Source: an uncultured Clostridium sp.
Lineage (GTDB): Bacteria; Bacillota; Clostridia; Lachnospirales; Lachnospiraceae
DNA length: 5,234 nucleotides
Direction of reading: 5' to 3'
Assembly (NCBI GenBank): GCA_945946715.1
Contig: CAMEWU010000161.1
Coordinates: forward strand, 1-5,234
Shown: positions 1 to 5,234 of the stretch, one piece after another
Layout of the letters: each line of letters opens with the position of its first letter
Numbering within the stretch: the first letter of the stretch is position 1
Notes under the pieces: model-generated
Seen by the model: only the letters and a program-made list of their open reading frames with translations
The model's database searches: none
Told to the model about the DNA's origin: nothing
Program-made: the position numbers and the translations under genes

Positions 1-60
1 CAGAAGATAACAAAGCAGACCAAAGCATATCAGACTTAATACTATAATAATTATCTTCAT
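1..60 (-). CDS. Sensor histidine kinase, N-terminal 20 codons only (partial at window edge)
   Basis: Reading from an ATG at 60-58, the frame stays open to the window edge and encodes MKIIIIVLSLICFGLLCYLL. This is an almost wholly hydrophobic stretch with a single early Lys, as expected of an N-terminal membrane anchor. The ATG overlaps the TGA stop of the response regulator gene as ATGA, and a GGAG element lies 5 bases upstream inside that gene, so translational coupling is likely. A membrane protein starting directly behind an OmpR-family regulator is most often its cognate histidine kinase, and short N-terminal anchors of this kind are common in clostridial kinases. No kinase domain (H-box, N, G motifs) is visible, so the function is inferred from position. 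The open frame, ribosome site and membrane segment are seen directly. It could instead be another small membrane protein. Confidence 0.65.
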   Translation of the reverse strand, partial: MKIIIIVLSLICFGLLCYLL

Positions 61-752
61 ATATTCTCCGACAACCGATACCCAATGCCCCAGACAGTCT
101 CAATATATCCTTCTTCACCATCCGCTTTTTTTAATTTATTCCGCAGATTACTCATATGGACATTCAGGGTATTGTCTTCATAATAATATGGCTCCTGCCA
201 AATGGCTTCATAGATATTTGCCTTGGAAAACGTCTTATTAGGATATTCCAAAAATAATTGTAAAATTGCTAATTCCTTTGCAGTTAATGCCAGGGGTTTG
301 CCTTTTACAAATACTGTTTTTCCCTCTACATCTAAAATCAGATTCTTAAATGCCAGCTGCTGTCTTCCATCCTCTCCAGATTCTTCTGCCTGTATCCTGC
401 TACGTCGCAGCACCACTTCAATCCGTACCAGTACTTCATTCAAATCAAATGGTTTTAAAATGTAGTCATCCGCCCCCATACGAAGCACTTCTAACCGGGT
501 CTCCATACCGGACTTTGCAGACAGACAGATGACCGGCACATTGGAATGGGTCCGCAGCTCCCGAATCAAATCGCTTCCACTCTTAAAGGGCAGCATTAAG
601 TCCATCAGAATTAAGGTGTATTCCTTATTCTGCAGACATGCTGCCGCTTCTCTCCCATTATAGGCACATTCCACCTGATAACCATGGTCTGTCAGAAATG
701 CCGATAACATATCACTAATTTCCCGATTGTCTTCTACTATTAAAATTACCAT
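57..752 (-). CDS. OmpR/PhoB-family two-component response regulator
   Basis: This 231-residue cytoplasmic DNA-binding regulator has the usual length and order for the OmpR/PhoB family. The receiver domain spans about residues 1-118 and has the acidic pocket (E7, D8), the phospho-acceptor D51 in LMDLMLP, the switch Ser S78 and the conserved Lys K100 in LKPF. A short linker (about 119-133) leads to a winged-helix effector domain (about 134-229) with LTAKE near 156-160, the recognition region DNTLNVHMSNLRNKL near 193-207 and the closing hairpin VWGIGYRL near 220-227. All residues needed for phosphotransfer are present. The start ATG directly abuts the TAA stop of the pilT-like gene with no gap and has only a weak upstream GAGAA, so reinitiation after the ATPase gene is likely. 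The next gene overlaps by 4 bases and is probably the partner kinase. The target genes cannot be read from this window. Confidence 0.95.
   Translation of the reverse strand: MVILIVEDNREISDMLSAFLTDHGYQVECAYNGREAAACLQNKEYTLILMDLMLPFKSGSDLIRELRTHSNVPVICLSAKSGMETRLEVLRMGADDYILKPFDLNEVLVRIEVVLRRSRIQAEESGEDGRQQLAFKNLILDVEGKTVFVKGKPLALTAKELAILQLFLEYPNKTFSKANIYEAIWQEPYYYEDNTLNVHMSNLRNKLKKADGEEGYIETVWGIGYRLSENI
61..70 (-). promoter_or_regulatory. Ribosome binding site of the putative histidine kinase, inside the regulator gene
   Basis: On the minus strand CGGAGAATAT precedes the ATG at 60-58, with the GGAG core at 69-66 and 5 bases of spacing. It lies within the last codons of the response regulator. 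This supports the ATGA overlap as a genuine start. Confidence 0.6.
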
Positions 753-1799
753 TTATCTTTGGTTCTCATATTCCTTTACATTCGAGCAGAACTTCAATGC
801 TGTCTCTCTGGAAATCCGGCGTTCTCTCTCCAACCGTTTCAAATCCCAATTCATCGTATGCATACCTAATGCAATATTACTCTGAATGGTAGATGGTATT
901 TGATGTGACTTATTCTCACGAATCTGATTAGCTACTGCTTCTGTATTCAAAAGAACCTCTGTAGCAATCGTCATTCCTTCTGAGCCTTCTAACGGTACCA
1001 GCACCTGTGTTACTACACCTTTTAATACATTTGCTAACTGTGTACGTGCCTGAGCCTGACCATGTGCCGGGAAAGCATCAATAATACGGTCAACGGTCTG
1101 TGCTGCACTGGAGGTATGTAAGGTAGACAATACCAAATGTCCGGTTTCTGCTGCTGTAATTGCAGCACTAATGGTTTCAATATCTCTCATTTCACCAACC
1201 AGAATTACATCCGGGTCCTCACGAAGTGCAGAATGAAGTGCAGATGCAAAAGAGTCAACATCCTTTCCAAGCTCCCGCTGATGAATCATAGATTTGGCAT
1301 GATAATATACATACTCAATTGGGTCTTCAATGGTCAGAACGTGCTTTGACTGATTCTTATTAATATAATTTACCATAGAAGCAAGAGTTGTAGTCTTACC
1401 ACTTCCTGTAGGACCGGTAATTAAAATAAGTCCCCGTGGCTCATTTATCAATTTTCTGACTGCCATTGGTATCTGCAATTCATCAAAAGTTGGTATCCTG
1501 TCATTTAAAATTCGATAGCTGGCTGCAAGATTATTTCTCTGATGATAAATATTGGCACGCAAACGACTTCCATCTTCCATAACCAATGCAAAATCCAAAT
1601 CTTCTCCTCCCAGTACCTTTGTCTTTTGCTCTTCCGTCAGATTTTGAAGAATCATCTGCTGTGACTCCTCAGCACTTGGTATCTGTTCTAACATCTCTAA
1701 CTTTCCAAACCGTCTGACTGCCAGGGATGTACCTACCGTAATGTGTACATCTGAACACTTATTTTCCTTTGCAAACCCAATTAACTTATTAAAATCCAT
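753..1799 (-). CDS. pilT: PilT-type type IV pilus retraction ATPase
   Basis: This 348-residue protein belongs to the GSPII_E/PilT secretion ATPase family. In type IV pilus systems it is a cytoplasmic hexamer at the pilus base that uses ATP hydrolysis to depolymerise and retract the fibre, driving twitching and surface adhesion. The N-terminal PAS-like domain (about 1-100) includes the family's CSDVHI signature at 15-20. The RecA-like domain has Walker A GPTGSGKT at 129-136, the Asp box TIEDPIEY at 157-163, Walker B with DVILVGEMRD at 197-206 (catalytic Glu E203), and the His box GHLVLSTLHT at 220-229. The C-terminal AIRNLIRE motif that marks PilT appears as a divergent ANQIRENK near 290-297. 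Length matches PilT (about 345-370) and is much shorter than PilB extension ATPases, which also carry a zinc-binding tetracysteine that is absent here. The start is fixed by GAGGAGG 7 bases upstream. No pilin or assembly genes are in the window, so its pilus partners must lie elsewhere or beyond the edges. Confidence 0.95.
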   Translation of the reverse strand: MDFNKLIGFAKENKCSDVHITVGTSLAVRRFGKLEMLEQIPSAEESQQMILQNLTEEQKTKVLGGEDLDFALVMEDGSRLRANIYHQRNNLAASYRILNDRIPTFDELQIPMAVRKLINEPRGLILITGPTGSGKTTTLASMVNYINKNQSKHVLTIEDPIEYVYYHAKSMIHQRELGKDVDSFASALHSALREDPDVILVGEMRDIETISAAITAAETGHLVLSTLHTSSAAQTVDRIIDAFPAHGQAQARTQLANVLKGVVTQVLVPLEGSEGMTIATEVLLNTEAVANQIRENKSHQIPSTIQSNIALGMHTMNWDLKRLERERRISRETALKFCSNVKEYENQR

Positions 1800-1815
1800 A
1801 GCTTTTCCTCCTCTA
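1800..1815 (-). promoter_or_regulatory. Strong ribosome binding site of pilT
   Basis: The minus strand reads GAGGAGG at 1813-1807, then 7 bases to the ATG at 1799-1797. It sits in the 38-base gap after the diguanylate cyclase stop and gives pilT independent initiation rather than dependence on the upstream gene. Confidence 0.75.
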
Positions 1816-1837
1816 CTTCTAAACCATTTTTACTATA

Positions 1838-3136
1838 TTATCGAATCTCTTCCCCTGGTTTTTTCTTCCTCTTTTTATCTTCATACATCAGGTTATCTGC
1901 TTCTTTCATCAGTGCAGCTAAGTCATAGCCATCTTTCCCATATGCTACACCAACTGCAATCACGCAATGAATATCATCCTCCAGTGTGTTTAACCGCTCC
2001 AGTTCCTTTTCCCACCGGTCCTTCAGGGTCTCCACTTCTTTCTCTGATACATTGCAGGCAATCATCAGGAATTCATCCCCGCCCATTCTGTAACCGTGAA
2101 CCTTATTACTTGTCACCTTACGAATACTGTTTGCCGCCTTTATCAAAAGCTTGTCACCGGCTTCATGACCATAATTGTCATTCATCACCTTAAGGTTATT
2201 CACATCAAAGTTGAAGATGGCAATGGAATCCAGATTCACATATTCATCTTCAATCATTGCTAAATACTTACCTTTGTTATATAACCCGGTAAGCCGGTCA
2301 TGCTCACTTTCATAAATCAGTTTTTCCCGCATGATACCATTTTCCAGGTACAACTGAATAACACTGAGGAGTGTCTTTTCTTTCATAGCCTCTTGATTGG
2401 TATTCGGCCACATTGACAGATAGACCGCATATTTCTGTCCGGATACTGCTCCGCCACAAAGGAGACGGAAGACACTTTCCTCTGTACTTCCTGTTAATGC
2501 AAGCACTTCCTGAATGGATACTGCCAAATCCGAAAATCCTATATCTTCATTTTGCTTCTTCTGAAATACCTCTGCCACATCCCCGTTTAATTCGATACGG
2601 TCATTGGAATATACGGAACCGATTTTGTTATATGTAATAATATCCACATTACCTTCTCTTTGAATCAAGCAATAGACCTTACTGGTCACAAAATAATCTG
2701 CCAGCATTGGCAACAGTTCATAATAGGTACTGGAAAGTTTCTCTAATACTGCAGTCTGGAACGCAGACAGCTTTTTGAAAAATGACATATACTTGGTGAT
2801 ATCCCGATTCAAATCCATGTATTCCGTGATATCTGTCATCTGGTGAATCTGATAAACCGCTCCCTCTTTTTCAAACTTTCCTGAGTTGATTCGATAATAC
2901 TTTTTGGTATCAATATCAATACTTTCCCATTCCACAGCACCATCTGCTACAGATAAATCCGGACAGTCACCCAGCCATAGGTATACCTCATCAGCAACCA
3001 TGCCTGTTACTGCATTCCCGTATTTCTTCGTATAAAAGTCATCTGCATAAACAATTTCTCCGGTTGCTTCAGCAATAATCGTAATTCCACCAATCTTGCC
3101 AGACACAAAATCTGTAATATTGTTTTGAAATTCCAT
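1838..3136 (-). CDS. Soluble PAS/GAF-like diguanylate cyclase (GGDEF protein)
   Basis: This 432-residue protein is predicted to make cyclic di-GMP from two GTP. The start is placed at the ATG at 3136-3134 because a near-perfect AAGGAGG lies 5 bases upstream. An in-frame ATG at 3205 would add 23 residues but overlaps the preceding gene and lies upstream of that site. Residues about 10-105 look like a PAS domain (GEIVYADD near 26-33, and the PAS C-cap MTDITEY at 100-106). Residues about 125-265 resemble a GAF-like sensory domain, which is a weaker call. A linker helix leads to the GGDEF domain (about 275-425), with HDRLTGLYNK at 279-288, metal-binding D311 in NFDVNNLK, NYGHEAGD at 321-328 and the signature GGDEF at 352-356. 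The allosteric I-site RxxD expected at 343-346 reads SNKV, so product inhibition there is probably lost. No membrane segment or signal peptide is visible, so it is probably cytoplasmic. The C-terminus is a basic KKRKKK tail. Confidence 0.93.
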   Translation of the reverse strand: MEFQNNITDFVSGKIGGITIIAEATGEIVYADDFYTKKYGNAVTGMVADEVYLWLGDCPDLSVADGAVEWESIDIDTKKYYRINSGKFEKEGAVYQIHQMTDITEYMDLNRDITKYMSFFKKLSAFQTAVLEKLSSTYYELLPMLADYFVTSKVYCLIQREGNVDIITYNKIGSVYSNDRIELNGDVAEVFQKKQNEDIGFSDLAVSIQEVLALTGSTEESVFRLLCGGAVSGQKYAVYLSMWPNTNQEAMKEKTLLSVIQLYLENGIMREKLIYESEHDRLTGLYNKGKYLAMIEDEYVNLDSIAIFNFDVNNLKVMNDNYGHEAGDKLLIKAANSIRKVTSNKVHGYRMGGDEFLMIACNVSEKEVETLKDRWEKELERLNTLEDDIHCVIAVGVAYGKDGYDLAALMKEADNLMYEDKKRKKKPGEEIR

Positions 3137-3160
3137 AATACCCTCCTTTTCTCCTTCTCC
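3137..3160 (-). promoter_or_regulatory. Purine-rich leader with ribosome binding site of the diguanylate cyclase
   Basis: The 43-base gap after the STAS gene ends in an extended purine run carrying three GGAG elements in a row. The proximal one is AAGGAGG at 3148-3142, 5 bases from the ATG at 3136. This decides the start codon against the in-frame ATG at 3205. Confidence 0.75.
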
Positions 3161-3179
3161 TGCATACTCACTCTGTCTG

Positions 3180-3482
3180 TTACTCAAAAACCAGTATGTC
3201 TGCAAATCCTGTCATTTCAAATACTTCCATAACATCACCTATTACATTTTTTACAACCATCGTACCACCAAAGGCATTCATTTTCTTCTGTGCATTTAAG
3301 ATTACTCTTAAGCCGGAGCTGGCAACATAATCACAATCTGCCATGTCTAAGATGAATTTCTCTGTTTCTGATGTCAAAAATGCATCCACAGTTTTTGCCA
3401 TATCCGGTGCTGCATTGGTATCTAATCTACCCTTTAATACCATTGTAGCCTCTGTTCCATTCTTTTCCGTTATGATTTCCAT
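3180..3482 (-). CDS. STAS-domain anti-sigma factor antagonist (SpoIIAA/RsbV-like)
   Basis: This 100-residue single-domain STAS protein has the usual length for anti-anti-sigma factors. Such proteins bind an RsbW/SpoIIAB-type kinase when unphosphorylated and release its client; the kinase inactivates them by phosphorylating a conserved Ser. Visible features are the N-terminal strand region with LKGRLDTNAAP at 16-26, the strand FILDMADCDYV at 43-53 and the phosphorylation loop ASSGLR at 54-59. S55 aligns with the phosphorylated Ser of SpoIIAA, and S56 is adjacent. The family's C-terminal ending EVFEMTGFADIL is at 86-97. The start is the ATG at 3482-3480, preceded by AAGGAGG with 5-base spacing. 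An in-frame ATG at 3497 overlaps that ribosome site and is rejected. It lies 46 bases behind the matching kinase gene, the classic pairing. No sigma factor is encoded nearby, so the client is unknown. Confidence 0.93.
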   Translation of the reverse strand: MEIITEKNGTEATMVLKGRLDTNAAPDMAKTVDAFLTSETEKFILDMADCDYVASSGLRVILNAQKKMNAFGGTMVVKNVIGDVMEVFEMTGFADILVFE

Positions 3483-3497
3483 AATATCCTCCTTCAT
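3483..3497 (-). promoter_or_regulatory. Ribosome binding site of the STAS gene
   Basis: AAGGAGG at 3494-3488 on the minus strand is followed by ATATT and the ATG at 3482. It overlaps the alternative in-frame ATG at 3497-3495, which argues that initiation occurs at 3482. Confidence 0.75.
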
Positions 3498-3528
3498 GAT
3501 TCACTATCTTTAGAATACTGTTTTTACA

Positions 3529-3969
3529 TTATGATGTCCACACTTTTTTCATTTTCATAACGTTTTCATTGCCTTCCCGCTGATAGCCAATTTCATCCAT
3601 GATTTGCTTTGCCATGAAAATGCCAAGTCCACCAATCTTTCGTTCTTCTGCAGAAAGGGTAATATCCGGGTCTTCCTTTGCCAATGGATCAAAGGGGATT
3701 CCCTTGTCCCGCATCTCAATAACGATATATCCCCGGTGTTCCATTCCCTCTTCCCCTTCCGCTTGAAGAGAGAAGTCACATCCGCCAACAATACCCGGAT
3801 ATGCATAATTTGCAACATTGACAAATAATTCTTCTATTGACAATGCTATCTGCATAGCTGTCTTTGACGGACATTCTACTTCGTTCAATACAGTTTCAAT
3901 TTTATTCAGCACTGTGTCCAGATTATCCAGTACTGCTTCTACCTTAAATGCTGTATTTACACTTGGCAT
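3529..3969 (-). CDS. RsbW/SpoIIAB-like anti-sigma factor serine kinase (HATPase_c_2)
   Basis: This 146-residue GHKL-fold ATPase is of the anti-sigma regulatory factor/Ser kinase family (COG2172 type), which phosphorylates STAS antagonists and sequesters a client such as a sigma factor. The N box is visible as EELFVNVANYAY at 46-57, with E47 as the likely catalytic base and N51 as the Mg ligand. The G1 box is DKGIPFDP at 88-95, with D88 contacting adenine. The G2 box is GGLGIFMAK at 113-121. The N-terminal 30 residues form a Leu/Val-rich amphipathic helix. Length is typical (about 140-160). The start at 3969 is set by AAAGGAGG 6 bases upstream; an in-frame ATG at 3990 would overlap the cyclase end and lies ahead of that site. 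The gene begins 13 bases after the cyclase stop and is followed by its presumed substrate, the STAS protein. The family often acts with a PP2C phosphatase, which is absent here. Whether the client is a sigma factor or another protein cannot be told from sequence. Confidence 0.93.
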   Translation of the reverse strand: MPSVNTAFKVEAVLDNLDTVLNKIETVLNEVECPSKTAMQIALSIEELFVNVANYAYPGIVGGCDFSLQAEGEEGMEHRGYIVIEMRDKGIPFDPLAKEDPDITLSAEERKIGGLGIFMAKQIMDEIGYQREGNENVMKMKKVWTS

Positions 3970-3985
3970 AGTTCCCCTCCTTTCA
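3970..3985 (-). promoter_or_regulatory. Ribosome binding site of the RsbW-like kinase, overlapping the cyclase stop codon
   Basis: The minus strand reads TGAAAGGAGGGGAACT before the ATG at 3969. The cyclase stop TGA (3985-3983) shares its final A with the Shine-Dalgarno AAAGGAGG (3983-3976). Ribosomes terminating on the cyclase gene would sit on this site, which suggests coupled expression. Confidence 0.75.
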
Positions 3986-5234
3986 CGCATCTTTCAGAGC
4001 GACAACCGAATATACAAAGACTCCCTTGGATTTTCCTTTTAATGGTATTTCTCCAATTTCCTCTACCTCAATCCGGTCTTTGATTCTTTCGTAAATAGCA
4101 TCGCTAATTAACACTTGTCCCTTTTTCGCATTGGCCTCTAACCGTGCAGCTGTATTAACGGTATCACCAATTGCCGTAAAATCCATTCGGAATTCGCAAC
4201 CAACATTTCCTACAACCGCCGGTCCACAGTTTACTCCAACACCAAAGCCTACACTGCGGCCAAACTCTTTCATTAACTTCTCTTCCAAAGCAGCACCACC
4301 TGCCACAATATCCATTGCGGCACAAACGGCACGATACTCATAATCATCCAAATCAAATGGAGAATTGAATACCGCCATGGTAGCATCTCCTACAAACTTA
4401 TCCAATGTTCCTTTATTCTTAAAGATTGCTTGGGTTGTCAGATTCAGATATTGATTCAGTATCTCAACCACCTGTTCCGGTTCTAATACCTCAGACATGG
4501 TAGTAAAGCCTCGTATATCTACGAACAACACTGCAATATCTCTATTTTCACCACCAAGCTTGATTTTAAAATCACCTTTTTTCGCAATTTCATCTACAAT
4601 CTCAGGAGCCACATATTTCTTAAATGCCTGCAATACCTTTTTCCGTTTCAAACGCTCTCGTATGTAACCAAGTGCAAGGGAATAGATGTAGGAAACAATT
4701 GCAACAACCGGCATATAAACTAACCCGATTGCAATTCCCTGATTGTTCAGTATAACACCGGCTGCCAGTTCACCGCCAATGGCACCCACCAGCAGAACAG
4801 ATGAAAGCACAATCTTCTTTCGCTTAAACAATACATGGAGAATTCCACAGAGCAAACCGAAAACCGCTCCACATACATATGGATTTCCATTTACAGAAAA
4901 CCGATCCTGCATACAGCTTTGAAGAATATTTGCATGAATTTCTACTCCATACATCTGCTTACTGTATCCGTTTGGCACCTTAAAATTATCCTGCATTCCT
5001 GTAGCATAGGCACCAACCAGTACAATACTGTCCTTAAAGGTACGACAATCTATCTTGCCTTCTAATACATCAATCATGGAAATGCATTCATATTCTAACG
5101 GCTTTCCGGAATAATTAATCAGTGTCCTGCCATACTTATCTGTCTTGATGGTATTCGCTGTATATCCCTGCTGTTCACAGTATTTTTCATATATCATTCT
5201 TGAAAAACTATACCATTCCTGTCCTTCATAGGTT
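3983..5234 (-). CDS. CHASE2-domain class III adenylate cyclase (N-terminus outside window)
   Basis: A reading frame of 416 codons is open to the window edge. The in-frame Met at 5197-5195 is internal, since TYEGQEWYSFSR precedes it without a stop. Numbering below counts from that Met. Residues 1-100 are the membrane-proximal end of an extracytoplasmic CHASE2 sensor domain, with its hallmark strand and motif FKDSIVLVGAYATG (54-67) and YGVEIHANIL (83-92). Three membrane segments follow (about 107-124, 129-150, 155-178), as usual for CHASE2 cyclases. A cytoplasmic basic linker (180-195) leads to a class III cyclase domain (about 215-400). Metal-binding Asp residues are D227 (FVDIRGF) and D271 (VGDATMAVF). 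The purine-selecting pair is K267 and T341, as in the cyanobacterial adenylate cyclase CyaC. The transition-state residues are N348 and R352 (VNTAAR). All catalytic residues are present, so cAMP production from ATP is predicted. Typical family members reach about 600-750 residues, so roughly 200-330 residues are missing. It is the first visible gene of the apparent operon. Confidence 0.93.
   Translation of the reverse strand, partial: TYEGQEWYSFSRMIYEKYCEQQGYTANTIKTDKYGRTLINYSGKPLEYECISMIDVLEGKIDCRTFKDSIVLVGAYATGMQDNFKVPNGYSKQMYGVEIHANILQSCMQDRFSVNGNPYVCGAVFGLLCGILHVLFKRKKIVLSSVLLVGAIGGELAAGVILNNQGIAIGLVYMPVVAIVSYIYSLALGYIRERLKRKKVLQAFKKYVAPEIVDEIAKKGDFKIKLGGENRDIAVLFVDIRGFTTMSEVLEPEQVVEILNQYLNLTTQAIFKNKGTLDKFVGDATMAVFNSPFDLDDYEYRAVCAAMDIVAGGAALEEKLMKEFGRSVGFGVGVNCGPAVVGNVGCEFRMDFTAIGDTVNTAARLEANAKKGQVLISDAIYERIKDRIEVEEIGEIPLKGKSKGVFVYSVVALKDA

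Noticed and set aside
1800..1860. Possible internal promoter (TATAGT) between the GGDEF gene and pilT
   Set aside because: The AT-rich hexamer has no recognisable -35 element at proper spacing, and such hexamers are expected by chance in AT-rich DNA.
1741..2193. 150-codon plus-strand open frame
   Set aside because: It is antisense to the GGDEF domain and the pilT start, with low-complexity Ser/Leu/Pro/His composition typical of a shadow frame and no ribosome site. The minus-strand genes explain the sequence.
3137..3205. Longer start of the diguanylate cyclase at 3205 (23 extra residues)
   Set aside because: It overlaps the STAS gene end, the added residues have no domain-like character, and the strong ribosome site AAGGAGG fits only the ATG at 3136.
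3483..3497. Longer start of the STAS protein at 3497
   Set aside because: The ATG overlaps the ribosome binding site that serves 3482 and has no good site of its own. Homologous STAS proteins begin near the 3482 Met.
3483..3528. Terminator or regulatory hairpin in the kinase-STAS gap
   Set aside because: No inverted repeat followed by a T-run is visible on the minus strand; the gap appears only to carry the ribosome site.
3555..3824. 89-codon minus-strand frame inside the RsbW-like kinase gene
   Set aside because: It is an alternative frame of a gene with fully conserved motifs, and it resembles no domain.
3880..3955. Repeat-like stretch in the N-terminal helix of the RsbW-like kinase (LDTVLNKIETVLNEVE)
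   Set aside because: It looks like a repeat, but the pattern is an ordinary amphipathic helix found in this kinase family, not a DNA repeat.
3970..3990. Longer start of the RsbW-like kinase at 3990
   Set aside because: It overlaps the end of the cyclase gene, and the seven extra codons are simply the ribosome site translated. The AAAGGAGG element is correctly spaced for 3969.

Overview
The window is gene-dense and every gene lies on the minus strand, so transcription runs from 5234 towards 1. Moderate AT-richness, very strong AAGGAGG-type ribosome binding sites, and protein sequences resembling clostridial homologues suggest a low-GC Firmicute, most likely a clostridium of the Lachnospiraceae type. 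That placement is inferred from style and protein resemblance, not from a marker gene.

In order of transcription: (1) the C-terminal part of a membrane CHASE2-adenylate cyclase (5234-3983, upstream end outside the window); (2) an RsbW/SpoIIAB-like ATPase-fold anti-sigma kinase (3969-3529); (3) a small STAS anti-anti-sigma-type protein (3482-3180); (4) a PAS/GAF-like diguanylate cyclase with an intact GGDEF motif (3136-1838); (5) a PilT-type pilus retraction ATPase (1799-753); (6) an OmpR/PhoB-family response regulator (752-57); and (7) the first 20 codons of a membrane protein (60-1), very probably the partner sensor histidine kinase. Gaps run from a 4-base overlap to 46 bases. I see no terminator or convincing internal promoter, so the set looks like one transcription unit whose promoter lies beyond 5234. 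No non-coding stretch exceeds 50 bases.

The organisation is the most notable thing here. A cAMP synthase, a kinase/antagonist partner-switching pair, a c-di-GMP synthase and a two-component system share one apparent operon with a type IV pilus motor ATPase. The simple reading is an environmental signalling cassette that controls surface motility or attachment through pili. The individual families are well known. The linkage, and how the modules are wired to each other, is what merits attention. No RNA genes, mobile elements, CRISPR arrays or long repeats were seen.
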